Source of the DNA: Fictibacillus marinisediminis | GTDB taxonomy: Bacteria; Bacillota; Bacilli; Bacillales; Fictibacillaceae | Assembly (NCBI RefSeq): GCF_023149135.1 | Contig: NZ_JAIWJX010000002.1 | Location: 3,658,001 to 3,722,000, forward strand | Reading direction: 5' to 3' | DNA length: 64,000 nt | Shown: positions 43,706-52,718 of the stretch, in pieces | Position numbering within the stretch: position 1 is the stretch's first letter | How the letters are laid out: every line of letters begins with the position of its first letter | Program-made: the position numbers and the translations under genes | Notes under the pieces: generated by a model | Told to the model about the DNA's origin: nothing | The model's input: the letters and a program-made list of their open reading frames with translations, nothing else | The model's database searches: none

Positions 43706-44398
43706 TCAAGAATTTAAGAAATAGGAAACCAATGAATCTATTGGCATGATTTGAACACTTTCACAAAACTTATTGCTTTGCGAACAGGCAGTTAGCGCGT
43801 ATTCACTATCTAATAGGTACGTCTTGAGATACCAATTCTCATGCTCAAATACACGCAATCCTTCAACATTTCCCTGCCTAACAGTGGAAAAGCTGTTCAA
43901 TGGGATGGAAAGACCTTTACCGATTGCTTTAATGTAGCTTTCTTTCGCTGTCCAAACTTCAAAAAAACGTTCTTGTTTTTGCTGTTCATCCCAATTACCC
44001 TCAATGTAGTCGTATTCTTCTTGTGCAAAAAACTGCCTGGCAATTTGCAAATCAATAGCATTCTTTTTTTCGATATCTATGCCAACTGTACATTCATCAG
44101 TTATGCAGACCACCCAGTTACCTGAATGTGAGATATTATAGTGCAATTTATTTAATGGAGTTTTTAAAGAAGGTTTTCCAAAGTCAGTCAATTCAAACAA
44201 AATGCTTTTTACAGGAACGGCGAATGTATCGGATGCAATTTTCCTAATTAGCAGCTCGGCGAGCAATCCGCGGAGGCAATCTTCACGTCGTGAAAAAGTA
44301 AAAAGTCTTTGCTTTCTCTCCTCAGTAACAAAGGGCAGTAAATGGGGGAAGTATCTATCTGGAAAACCAACAATAGGCACTGCGTATATTTGCATCAT
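43706..44398 (-). CDS. sfp: Sfp-type 4'-phosphopantetheinyl transferase
   Basis: A 230-residue enzyme with the two conserved stretches of the family: VGIDIEK (~106) and WTAKESYIKAIGKGL (~152), plus FSRREDCLRGLLAE and HYNISHSG. It moves phosphopantetheine from CoA to the carrier domains of the adjacent NRPS proteins, turning them on. It is the last gene of the minus-strand cluster, about 100 bases after the DAHP synthase gene. The start at 44398 has GGAGG six bases upstream. Confidence 0.93.
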   Translation of the reverse strand: MMQIYAVPIVGFPDRYFPHLLPFVTEERKQRLFTFSRREDCLRGLLAELLIRKIASDTFAVPVKSILFELTDFGKPSLKTPLNKLHYNISHSGNWVVCITDECTVGIDIEKKNAIDLQIARQFFAQEEYDYIEGNWDEQQKQERFFEVWTAKESYIKAIGKGLSIPLNSFSTVRQGNVEGLRVFEHENWYLKTYLLDSEYALTACSQSNKFCESVQIMPIDSLVSYFLNS

Positions 44399-44502
44399 GC
44401 TGAACCTCCAATATTTCATAGATAACAGATCTCCTATAGAGATTCATCACAGCTTACCATGTGTGGAAAAATCATTATATAAACTGGAAAATCTTCTACA
44501 GA

Positions 44503-45576
44503 TTACACTGTAACTGCAGCCGGACGAAGCGCATTAATCCATTCGTTGAATTGATCGATGTTCATTTGTTGGGCAGAGTCAGAGAGAGCAACAGCCGGAT
44601 CTGGATGAACCTCTGCCATTACGCCGTCTGCTCCAATCGCAAGCGCTGCTTTTGTTATCGGCAACAAAAGGTCGCGCCGGCCTGTGGAATGCGTCACATC
44701 AACGAAAACTGGCAAATGCGTTTCCATCTTCAAAATTGGCACAGCAGAAATATCAAGCGTATTTCGTGTTGCTTTTTCATATGTTCTGATACCCCTCTCG
44801 CATAGAATAATTTGATCATTGCCCTGAGCAATAATGTATTCAGCTGCATTCATGAACTCCTGCAGTGTTGCGGCAAGACCTCTCTTGAGAAGGACGGGTT
44901 TTTTTACAGCCCCTGCTGCTTTCAGCAAATCAAAGTTCTGCATATTGCGCGCGCCGATTTGAATAACATCAATGTATTGCACAGCTGTCTCAATGTCTGC
45001 AGGATTGACAATCTCGCTGATCACAGCCATATCGTATTCATCTGCTACCTGTTTAAGAATTCTTAAACCTTCTAGTCCAAGTCCCTGGAAATCATACGGA
45101 CTTGTTCTTGGTTTAAAAGCACCTCCGCGAAGCAAACGAATGCCCTGTTTTTTTGCAGCTTCCGCAACTTTTGCGGTCTGATTGTAGCTCTCCACTGCAC
45201 AAGGTCCTACGATAAAGGATTGTGTACCGTTTCCAATCAGCTCTCCTTTTACATTCACAACCGTATCTTCTGGTTTCTTTTTTCTTGATACTAGAAGTTC
45301 CTTGCTGTGCTCGTCCTCCTGCAGAGCAAGGCCTGCTTTGAATATCTCTTTGAAAATATGCTGGATGGTAGATTGTTCGAAAGGTCCATTATTGGCTTCA
45401 TTGATCACACTAAGCATTTTTCTTTCGCGCACCGGATCAAAACGGTATACACCTTGATTTCCTTTCATTTTTCCAATTCCCTGTACAAATCTTCCCCGCT
45501 CATTAATCATCTCTAAAATCTGAAGATTGATTTTATCTACTTTTTCCCTTAGAAAATCTAATTCTGACTGGCTCAT
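44503..45576 (-). CDS. Bifunctional chorismate mutase/DAHP synthase
   Basis: A 357-residue protein with an AroH-type chorismate mutase domain (~1-85, [20 protein letters not shown]) joined to a type I-beta DAHP synthase (~95-357; [43 protein letters not shown] and [12 protein letters not shown]). It commits erythrose-4-phosphate and PEP to the shikimate route. An extra copy beside aryl-acid and NRPS genes raises chorismate supply for the product, as in many siderophore and aminobenzoate clusters. A Fur-box-like site lies about 180 bases upstream. The start at 45576 has AAAGGG upstream. Confidence 0.93.
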   Translation of the reverse strand: MSQSELDFLREKVDKINLQILEMINERGRFVQGIGKMKGNQGVYRFDPVRERKMLSVINEANNGPFEQSTIQHIFKEIFKAGLALQEDEHSKELLVSRKKKPEDTVVNVKGELIGNGTQSFIVGPCAVESYNQTAKVAEAAKKQGIRLLRGGAFKPRTSPYDFQGLGLEGLRILKQVADEYDMAVISEIVNPADIETAVQYIDVIQIGARNMQNFDLLKAAGAVKKPVLLKRGLAATLQEFMNAAEYIIAQGNDQIILCERGIRTYEKATRNTLDISAVPILKMETHLPVFVDVTHSTGRRDLLLPITKAALAIGADGVMAEVHPDPAVALSDSAQQMNIDQFNEWINALRPAAVTV

Positions 45577-45752
45577 TCTGTACACCCTTTCTAGTAAAAT
45601 ATTTTTGAATAGTAACGTCTTGCGCAGGTCCTTTCAACCTTCATCATGAATAAAGAGATAAAGCATGAAACTTATAAAAGTATCCTCTTTTTACTCCAAC
45701 TTTCATTTAGTTAAGCAATAATCGGAAAAGTATCGCCTAGAATGTATATTAA

Positions 45753-45771
45753 GAGAATGCTAATCAATATC
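45753..45771. promoter_or_regulatory. Fur-box-like site upstream of the DAHP synthase gene
   Basis: GAGAATGCTAATCAATATC matches the classic 19-base Fur consensus at 16 positions. On the minus strand it overlaps a TTGATT that could be the -35 of the DAHP synthase promoter, with TACATT 15 bases on. Iron repression of the DAHP synthase-sfp unit is the simplest reading. Confidence 0.6.
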
Positions 45772-45823
45772 ACACAGTCTTTGTGAGCGCGAAACGATTA
45801 CAACTTCTCACTACGATAATAAA

Positions 45824-45874
45824 AAATAGCAGGTTAAGTAAAATCCAATACAAATTTTGCTTAACCTGCTATTT
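45824..45874 (-). terminator. Terminator of the upstream cluster operon
   Basis: AAATAGCAGGTTAAG pairs perfectly with CTTAACCTGCTATTT. It lies about 40 bases past the SDR gene's stop codon and splits the cluster into at least two transcription units. Confidence 0.85.
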
Positions 45875-45916
45875 CTGAGTAAAGAGGGTAATTTATGCCC
45901 TTTTTACCTTTTTATA

Positions 45917-46657
45917 TCATCCTACGAACATTGCCCCGTTTGTATCTAGCACTGCTCCACAAACATATGATGCATCATCACTACATAAAAATGATATAGC
46001 CTTGGATTGCTCATTAACGGTGGACGGTCGACCAATAGGAACTCTTTCAATAATAAAGTTTTTATCTTCTTCAGAATAATCATCCCACATTTTTTGTACC
46101 CTATTTGTCAACGTCAATCCTGGCGCGATAGCATTAACTGTTATTCCATAAGGGGCTAACTCAAATCCACATTGTCTTGTAAAACCAATTAGTGCTGCTT
46201 TCACTGATGCAAAATCAGCACCACCAAAAAACGTAGATGTTCTTCCAGCTACTGCTGATATATTGACGATTCTTCCCCATTTAGCTTGCTTCATATATGG
46301 AACTGCAAATTTTGTGCAATAAAAAGCACTTTTAAGATTTAAATCAAAATGTAAATTCCAATCAAGTTCTTCAATTTCTTCAATTTTTTTTGAATGTAAC
46401 GTTCCTCCAACAGCATTAATTAAAATATCTATTCTTCCAAATTGGTTAAATATCTCTTTAAAAGTTAGTTTAACTTGATCTTCTTTTGTAACGTCAACTT
46501 TAAATAATGTTTTATTCGGATCATCATTGAAAGCAATTTTGTCAAAATTTATATCCAATTGAACCACATGGCATCCACACGATTGCAGTTCTTTGACACT
46601 TGCTTGACCTATACCTTCAGCTGCTCCTGTGACAACAGCTATTCTTTTGGTATGCAT
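45917..46657 (-). CDS. Short-chain dehydrogenase/reductase with Phe in place of the catalytic Tyr
   Basis: A 246-residue SDR. VVTGAAEGIGQ is the NAD(P) loop, INAVGG the NNAG equivalent, and Ser134 (NISAVAG) and Lys153 of the triad are present. The Tyr of YxxxK is Phe149 (FASVK). In tilivalline-type and benzoxazole-type pathways an SDR of this kind oxidises dihydro-hydroxyanthranilate or dihydro-dihydroxybenzoate, and the neighbours here fit such a role, but loss of the Tyr argues for altered chemistry. The start at 46657 is chosen for family length; GAGGAGG lies 11 bases upstream. Confidence 0.8.
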   Translation of the reverse strand: MHTKRIAVVTGAAEGIGQASVKELQSCGCHVVQLDINFDKIAFNDDPNKTLFKVDVTKEDQVKLTFKEIFNQFGRIDILINAVGGTLHSKKIEEIEELDWNLHFDLNLKSAFYCTKFAVPYMKQAKWGRIVNISAVAGRTSTFFGGADFASVKAALIGFTRQCGFELAPYGITVNAIAPGLTLTNRVQKMWDDYSEEDKNFIIERVPIGRPSTVNEQSKAISFLCSDDASYVCGAVLDTNGAMFVG

Positions 46658-46813
46658 AGTAAATCTATCCTCCTCATTAGGTTTAGTTATCATGCGAAAT
46701 GATTATTTTTAATTAAAGCTTGTACTCATTTTCGGAGGACAAAACAGATAGGTAGGCCTTGATGATGTAGCTAGTAGACCCACCATCCATTGCTTAAGTT
46801 GTAGTAGTTTAAA

Positions 46814-47416
46814 TTAGATAAGTTCAGGTGTTAGTGTTGAGATTTTATTTAACGAATTGGCAATCAGCTCAAACCCAAAATCTGTTCCAATACTTTCTGG
46901 ATGAAATTGAACACCTTCTATCGGTCTTGTTTTATGTCTAATGCCCATTACTACTTCCTTATTGTCTATACAGGTAGTAGAAGCACATACAACTAAATCA
47001 TCCACATTATAAGTGTTTTCTATTGCTAAAGAGTGATATCGAACAACATTAATTGGAGATGGAATCCCTGAAAAAACACCTTTAGAATCATGAATTATTC
47101 GGGATTTTTTTCCATGTTCTATTGTTGGGGCATGTACAAGCTCCCAGCCAAAGAATTCTCCTATTGCTTGATATCCTAAACACACACCAAAAACTACTTG
47201 GCTATCTTTGACTTTACTGAGAATATCCAAATATCCATGATCGCTAGGTGTGCCTGGACCTGGACCAAGAACTAAAACATCCGGTTCCCAATTATAATAA
47301 CTTTCCAGAGGATCTTCATTCACTCTTACTACTCTAGTAGTAGCACCAAGTTTTTCATAATAGTGTGCAATCACGTATACAAAACTGTCAAAAGCATCTA
47401 CTAATAAGACCTTCAT
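46814..47416 (-). CDS. Anthranilate/aminodeoxychorismate synthase glutaminase subunit
   Basis: A 200-residue class I glutamine amidotransferase. Seen are the LGPGPGTPSDHG loop, the nucleophile in FGVCLGYQAIG and the His-Glu pair in VQFHPES. It supplies ammonia to the partner synthase encoded just upstream (gap 15 bases). By itself it cannot be told apart from TrpG or PabA; the partner decides. GGGGT lies eight bases before the start. Confidence 0.9.
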   Translation of the reverse strand: MKVLLVDAFDSFVYVIAHYYEKLGATTRVVRVNEDPLESYYNWEPDVLVLGPGPGTPSDHGYLDILSKVKDSQVVFGVCLGYQAIGEFFGWELVHAPTIEHGKKSRIIHDSKGVFSGIPSPINVVRYHSLAIENTYNVDDLVVCASTTCIDNKEVVMGIRHKTRPIEGVQFHPESIGTDFGFELIANSLNKISTLTPELI

Positions 47417-47431
47417 ATTTATTTACCCCAT

Positions 47432-48832
47432 TTATAATTTGTTTTTGGGATCAATTGCTTTTGCAAAAGATTTTGTTTTAATACCTGCTTCATCCCATTC
47501 TGCAGATGGAATTGAATCTGCAACAATGCCTGCTGCTGCGCACAACTTATAGTTTCCTGGGTTTCCTATAATAGTTCTAATTGTAAGAGCAAAAACTCCT
47601 TCACCGTTGGAGGTAAAGTATCCTCCAAAACCACTGTATAGACCACGTGGAGTATCCTCAAGCTCAGCAATTATCTCCATTGCTCTAACTTTTGGCGCTC
47701 CTGTCATAGTGCCTGCAGGAAAATTGGAAGAGATTAGATCCCAGATATCAATCCCCTCTTTTATTTTTGTCTCCACAGTCGATACCAAGTGATCAATATC
47801 TCCATAAGGTTCTAGTTTCATTAGATTTGTGACCTTTAAGCCACCTGATAATGCACAACGAGCCAAATCATTTCTTGCTAAATCAACAAGCATGAGATGT
47901 TCCGCAGATTCCTTAGGAATTTCATTTAAAGGAGTATCCCTAATATCATTTCTTGACATTGTACCTGCAATGGGACGAACTTGAGCTACATTATCTTTAA
48001 TTCTTATCATTAATTCTGGACTTGAAGATATGACATGTTGTTTATTTAACTCAATATAATACATATACGGGGAAGGATTTACTAAAGACAATCGTTCATA
48101 CAATTCTAATGGAGGAATATCCGCACTTGAAAAAGTAGTTCGACACAATTGTACTTGATATATTTCTCCATCTTTAATGTATTGCTTTGCATGATTGACA
48201 GCTTGTAAAAATTTTTCTTTATCTGTTACATCAATCATTTTCCCTTTATCCCAATTTACTTTTGATTTTTGCATATAATTCTCTTTGATAAATGACGTTA
48301 ACTCTTTTCTTTTATCAATTATCCTATCATCGCAAGATAGACTTTTAACAGTTGCTAAATTACGTTCCTTATCAACTGAAACAACATTTTTGTAAACTCG
48401 AAAAACAACCTCGGGTTCAGCCTGATCAATTTTTATATTTGGTATATCTTCGACAAATCGCGCAGCACTATAAGAGAGCATAAAGACTATTGGAAAAGAT
48501 TCCGGCAAATTTAATAAGTTAGTTATCTCTCTAAAACGTTCCCATAGGCTTGAACCTTCTCGATTTAGAATTACATTTACAGGGTCATTATATATATTGA
48601 AAAACTCTTTTGATTCAATTTTCCAAGTTCCGTCTACTAAAGTTATCTCAAAAAGCAAGTCAACCATAAAAGTAGTGTCCGCTCCGTCAACTTCTTGAAA
48701 CCCACTGCTTGTTTCAAAAAGGGCTGAGTTTGGATATAAAGTTAATAGTTGTTTACGAAGTATGTCTATAGTTAATACTTCTGAAACTGTGTATTCATTA
48801 ATTCTCCAATTAATTGCTTCAGTTTGTATCAC
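47432..48832 (-). CDS. Anthranilate-synthase-type chorismate-converting subunit
   Basis: A 466-residue chorismate-utilising enzyme of the TrpE/PabB family: EIYQVQLCRTTF, SSSPELMIRI, RPIAGT, LVDLARNDLAR and FPAGTMTGAPKVRAMEII. The PIAGT motif has Ala where aminodeoxychorismate synthases keep Lys (PIKGT), so the product should be anthranilate or the intermediate ADIC rather than p-aminobenzoate. Dependence on a glutaminase partner rules out a salicylate synthase. GTG start with GGAGAT eight bases upstream. It follows the PaaK-like gene by six bases. Confidence 0.88.
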   Translation of the reverse strand: MIQTEAINWRINEYTVSEVLTIDILRKQLLTLYPNSALFETSSGFQEVDGADTTFMVDLLFEITLVDGTWKIESKEFFNIYNDPVNVILNREGSSLWERFREITNLLNLPESFPIVFMLSYSAARFVEDIPNIKIDQAEPEVVFRVYKNVVSVDKERNLATVKSLSCDDRIIDKRKELTSFIKENYMQKSKVNWDKGKMIDVTDKEKFLQAVNHAKQYIKDGEIYQVQLCRTTFSSADIPPLELYERLSLVNPSPYMYYIELNKQHVISSSPELMIRIKDNVAQVRPIAGTMSRNDIRDTPLNEIPKESAEHLMLVDLARNDLARCALSGGLKVTNLMKLEPYGDIDHLVSTVETKIKEGIDIWDLISSNFPAGTMTGAPKVRAMEIIAELEDTPRGLYSGFGGYFTSNGEGVFALTIRTIIGNPGNYKLCAAAGIVADSIPSAEWDEAGIKTKSFAKAIDPKNKL

Positions 48833-48838
48833 TTTTTA

Positions 48839-50155
48839 TTATCTCCAATCCCTTATGCGAGCAAATTTCCAAGATACGTATGCCCCTGTTTCCGTTTGAG
48901 CATCTAAACTATCCTGTATTCTCAAATCTACCTTTGCCTTAAACAACTCAGTTAGTTTTTTCTCAATAACACTGACATCTATGTTTGTTTGCTGAGTAGT
49001 GACAGACAGTACTACACTGTCTTCCCCAGAGTCTAATTTCGTAATATCAAATTTATATCCCTCTACCTTGTTTAAACTATTCAATATTCGTGATTCGATC
49101 TCCGCCGGAAGATACTTTTCCCCACTTATTGTAACTATGTCGTCTACACGACCGGATATTTTTAGAACTCTGCTACAACTTCCGCATTTACATGACGCAG
49201 CTTCATTTATAGACGCAAGGTCACCAGTTCTAAATCTAATTAAAGGTTTGGCACCTGGTACAAGCATAGTTATGCAAAGTTCACCAACATCTTTTTGAAG
49301 ACCTTCTATAGGAACAATCTCAATAATATAATTTGTTTCTGATATGTGAAGGTTCCCCTCTGTACAACCTGTTGCCAAAGCATGTATTTCTTGTGAGCCA
49401 TATAATCCATGAGTACAAGCTGCATCCCAAATTTCAGATATATTTCTTAACATTTCCGGTGTACATAATTCACCTAAAACAAAAATTTGTTTAACTGTAC
49501 TTTTTCTCGGATCAATTCCCTTTCCTGCATACAATCGAGCTAGAGATAAGGCTATAGCAGGTGAACATATTAATGCTTTAACTTTCAAGTTTGTAATCAG
49601 CTCCGAAGCCTTTTCAATTCCGACCCTTGGACTTTCTGGCCACAGTTTTACATATGGAATTCCCAAATCTCGGCATATCTCAGCATAAGTATCCCCAAAT
49701 GCATATAATTCAGATGGTCCCATAATTGCAGTGAGTGCTTGAGTGGTGCCAAATGTTTCTTGATAAACATCTGCCATTGCCTTATGCACGAACAAGCCAC
49801 TTGTATTAATGTCAATTGGTGCTCTAGGACAAGGTGTTGGGATACCTGTTGTTCCTGTAGTTTCGTAATAAGTGCCTATCTCATTCATACCGAGACTGCA
49901 AATATCCATTCCCACTTTCCTGAGTTCATCTTTTGTAGTAAAGGGGATAGATTTTAAACTTAATTGTTCGATAGATTTTGATATTTGTACATTTTTTAAT
50001 TGACTAGAATAATATGGTGATTTAGTTGAAACATAGTCTAATATATGAGTTAATGAATTTTGGTTTTGAGTATGTACCTCATCAAGAGTTACGGTACCAT
50101 CTAAAAAGTTATTAATTCTTCTCGACCATTTATCATTGATAGACACTGTATTCAA
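48839..50155 (-). CDS. PaaK-like aryl-CoA/aryl-AMP ligase
   Basis: A 438-residue adenylate-forming enzyme of the phenylacetate-CoA ligase branch: YYETTGTTGIPTP is the ATP loop, LYGSQEIHA the A5-like region, IRFRTGD the A7/A8 region and GEKYLPAEIE the C-terminal start. A four-Cys cluster (ASCKCGSC plus CTEG upstream) near 325 recalls structural zinc sites. In other clusters relatives activate anthranilate or hydroxyanthranilate. Here, directly beside the anthranilate synthase genes, it is the best candidate to load the aryl starter onto a carrier protein or CoA. TTG start with AGGGGAG eight bases upstream. Confidence 0.82.
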   Translation of the reverse strand: MNTVSINDKWSRRINNFLDGTVTLDEVHTQNQNSLTHILDYVSTKSPYYSSQLKNVQISKSIEQLSLKSIPFTTKDELRKVGMDICSLGMNEIGTYYETTGTTGIPTPCPRAPIDINTSGLFVHKAMADVYQETFGTTQALTAIMGPSELYAFGDTYAEICRDLGIPYVKLWPESPRVGIEKASELITNLKVKALICSPAIALSLARLYAGKGIDPRKSTVKQIFVLGELCTPEMLRNISEIWDAACTHGLYGSQEIHALATGCTEGNLHISETNYIIEIVPIEGLQKDVGELCITMLVPGAKPLIRFRTGDLASINEAASCKCGSCSRVLKISGRVDDIVTISGEKYLPAEIESRILNSLNKVEGYKFDITKLDSGEDSVVLSVTTQQTNIDVSVIEKKLTELFKAKVDLRIQDSLDAQTETGAYVSWKFARIRDWR

Positions 50156-50254
50156 TAGTCAAGCTCCCCTCTCTATACCTTTAATAAGTTATTTCATAAT
50201 ATTCAAAAAATTATTTGTAGGAAATGTCTTCAAACCGTTTATAGAAGTATGCTT

Positions 50255-50323
50255 AGAACAGCTCTAATCATGACTACAAAGTACGTAATTAACTTTTGAT
50301 GATTTATTAAATAGAGCTGTTCT
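50255..50323 (-). terminator. Inverted repeat between NRPS and PaaK-like genes
   Basis: AGAACAGCTCTA pairs perfectly with TAGAGCTGTTCT across a ~45-base loop. It may attenuate or end the upstream transcript. There is no T run directly after it. Confidence 0.45.
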
Positions 50324-50351
50324 CATATCCCCTACTATTTGCCAAAGTCCT

Positions 50352-52706
50352 TTAGTTTGTCGCGACTGGCCATGAGCAACGTTCAGGTGCTGGTAATGCC
50401 TTTCGATCTAGTTTTCCGTGAGAAGTTGTTGGTAACTTCTCCAACCAAACAATCATAGCTGGTATCATCCACTCTGGTAAATTTCCGCTGAGATACTCTT
50501 TAAGTTGATGTGGAGAAACATTTATGTTGCCTTCTTTGATTACTACATAAGCGATTAATCGCTTATCCTCTCCCTCAGTGCGACACACTACTACACACTG
50601 CTCAACAGCTTTGTGAGCGCCAAGCGTTATTTCAATTTCTCCAAGCTCAATTCGATGCCCCCGCAGTTTTATCTGATGGTCCTTTCTTGCAATATATTCT
50701 AGCGTTCCATCTGAACGGTAACGTACAAGATCGCCTGTTCGATACATTCGTACCTTCTTATTATCATTGAAAATTTTTAGCAGAAAGCGATCTGCTGTCA
50801 ATTCTGGTCTGTTGATATAAGCACGTGCTAATCCGTTTCCTGCGACATACAACTCCCCCATTACACCAATCGGTACTTCACGCTGATATTCATCAAGCAC
50901 GTAAAGTTGACGATTTGCAATAGGTTTTCCTATAGTTATAGGTCCTTCGAGTTCTCTCTTGATCAGCGATACAGTGGTATAAGTGGTATCTTCAGATAAA
51001 CCATAGGCATTCCATATTTTTTCTAGCTTTGTAGAGTTAAAAATTCTCGTTGTTACCTGACGAGATAAAGGCTCTCCCGCTAAAAGCGCTGCTCTCGTAT
51101 TGTCAGGAACCCAACCTAATTCAGCAAGTGTACAGAGTGCGGAAGGCACAGTACTTAAAAGTGAGATTTTTTCCCTTCCTTCAGTGTTACGAACTTGCAA
51201 AATGTCGTCTACTATAATTACAGTGCCACCCCAGCTTAATGGAACATATAATTCGAAAATTGACATGTCAAAACAGATTGACGATGATGCCAAAACACCA
51301 GATAGTGTTTCAAGTCCAAATTCATCTTTTGCCCAATACATTAACTCGATCACACTACCATGTTCAATCACAGCAGCTTTCGGAAGACCTGTGGAACCAG
51401 ACGTAAATACAAGATATGCAACATTACTTGATATTGTCTGACACTCTAGATTAGTGCATTCGAAACTAGCGATTATTGGCCACTCAACATCTAATTTAAT
51501 TATTTTCCTTCCGTCGAAAGACAACTGCTCGCTAAGTAGGTTATCGGTTAGTATCATCTCGACGTTTGCATCATCCAACATATGATGAAGACGCTCTTTC
51601 GGGTAATTTGGATCAAGAGGCACATAACCTCCACCTGCTTTGAGAATTCCCAATAATCCTATTAACATAAGATTACTTCGCTTCATGCAGATGCCGACGA
51701 GAAATTCGGGGCCGACTCCTAAATTACGCAAATACCGTGCAAGCTGATTACTACGTTCATTCAGTTCTTGATAAGTAAGACTTTCATTTTTGTTAATGCT
51801 TGCTATTTGATTAGGTGTTCTTTGAGCTTGTTCCTCAAAGAGTTGCAATAGATTATTCTTTAATGGAAACTCTTTAATCGTAAGGTTGTTCCATTCTGAC
51901 AATAATTTTTCATCATTTATAGTGAGCCAATTTGAGTTTGTATGAATAGTTAATAAATCTTTACCAATCGATTCAAGTATTCGAGAATAGTAATACCCAA
52001 GAGCGATTACCTGATCTTTGGTTATTTGATCATCTCGATATTGAATTAAACACTTAATATCATTAAATGAAGATATGGTTGAATTCGAATGGAATTTAAC
52101 TGTAAGCGAATTACTTTCATCGTTATCTTCAGAGAGTAACTCGTTTTTAAAATCATGTTCAACGTAAGCAAAATTAACATCGAAAAGCCTATTTATATCT
52201 TTCAAATCTGAGGTTATTAACGTCTTCAGTTCTTTTATCATACCTATTTTCTCATGTACCCTTAGAGCAATGTCATTCCATGTCTCTAGTGGACCCAATG
52301 TAATTGCAAGAGGTAAAAACTGAGCATGATTTCCCATGTCTATTTGGTGTTCAACGGATGAGCGTTGTGTCTCTATGCCCATACCAGTTGCAATCGTTGA
52401 TTGACCACTTAACAGACTTACAACTTTACAATGTGCAACAAATAACAACGTCTCTATATTTGTAGCACTTTTTCGTGCCGCATCTGACAGGGAATTGTAA
52501 ACTTCCTGTGGAATGTTTATTTCCTCTTTCTGAATTTTACCTCCACTACGTTTACTCAACTTCCCTGAATTGCTCATTATTAGAGTTTCAGTCATTTGAT
52601 GACGATTTTCATCCCAAAATGCTTGTACACTTGAAAGTGGATATACATTGTCTGTATCTACTGGTAGATGCTCAATAGAAAAAAAGTCGTTGTTATTGAT
52701 CTTCAT
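50352..52706 (-). CDS. NRPS protein: truncated C domain plus adenylation domain, no carrier
   Basis: A 784-residue protein. The first ~270 residues match only the C-terminal half of a condensation domain (NIETLLFVAHCKVVSLLSGQ, a QIDMGNHAQFLPLAI latch region); the HHxxxDG half is missing. Residues ~290-784 are a full adenylation domain: VFTSGSTGLPKA (A3), CFDMSIFEL (A4), NAYGLSEDTTYTT (A5), YRTGD (A7) and GKLDRKALP (A10 with its Lys). Pocket residues by eye are D-M-F-S-L-A-A-Y-T-K, which I cannot assign to an amino acid. No carrier domain follows, so it must load a carrier in trans; the free carrier at 58516 is a candidate. GGAGAC precedes the start. Confidence 0.85.
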   Translation of the reverse strand: MKINNNDFFSIEHLPVDTDNVYPLSSVQAFWDENRHQMTETLIMSNSGKLSKRSGGKIQKEEINIPQEVYNSLSDAARKSATNIETLLFVAHCKVVSLLSGQSTIATGMGIETQRSSVEHQIDMGNHAQFLPLAITLGPLETWNDIALRVHEKIGMIKELKTLITSDLKDINRLFDVNFAYVEHDFKNELLSEDNDESNSLTVKFHSNSTISSFNDIKCLIQYRDDQITKDQVIALGYYYSRILESIGKDLLTIHTNSNWLTINDEKLLSEWNNLTIKEFPLKNNLLQLFEEQAQRTPNQIASINKNESLTYQELNERSNQLARYLRNLGVGPEFLVGICMKRSNLMLIGLLGILKAGGGYVPLDPNYPKERLHHMLDDANVEMILTDNLLSEQLSFDGRKIIKLDVEWPIIASFECTNLECQTISSNVAYLVFTSGSTGLPKAAVIEHGSVIELMYWAKDEFGLETLSGVLASSSICFDMSIFELYVPLSWGGTVIIVDDILQVRNTEGREKISLLSTVPSALCTLAELGWVPDNTRAALLAGEPLSRQVTTRIFNSTKLEKIWNAYGLSEDTTYTTVSLIKRELEGPITIGKPIANRQLYVLDEYQREVPIGVMGELYVAGNGLARAYINRPELTADRFLLKIFNDNKKVRMYRTGDLVRYRSDGTLEYIARKDHQIKLRGHRIELGEIEITLGAHKAVEQCVVVCRTEGEDKRLIAYVVIKEGNINVSPHQLKEYLSGNLPEWMIPAMIVWLEKLPTTSHGKLDRKALPAPERCSWPVATN

Positions 52707-52718
52707 AAAGATTGTCTC

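Noticed and set aside
47432..48832. A salicylate synthase that would make the cluster pyochelin-like
   Set aside because: A glutaminase subunit gene is adjacent and co-transcribed, which salicylate synthases do not need; amination is the better reading.
50156..50351. A T-box or tryptophan-type leader ahead of the PaaK-like and anthranilate synthase genes
   Set aside because: I see a simple inverted repeat, but no T-box sequence, no Trp-rich leader peptide and no clear antiterminator.
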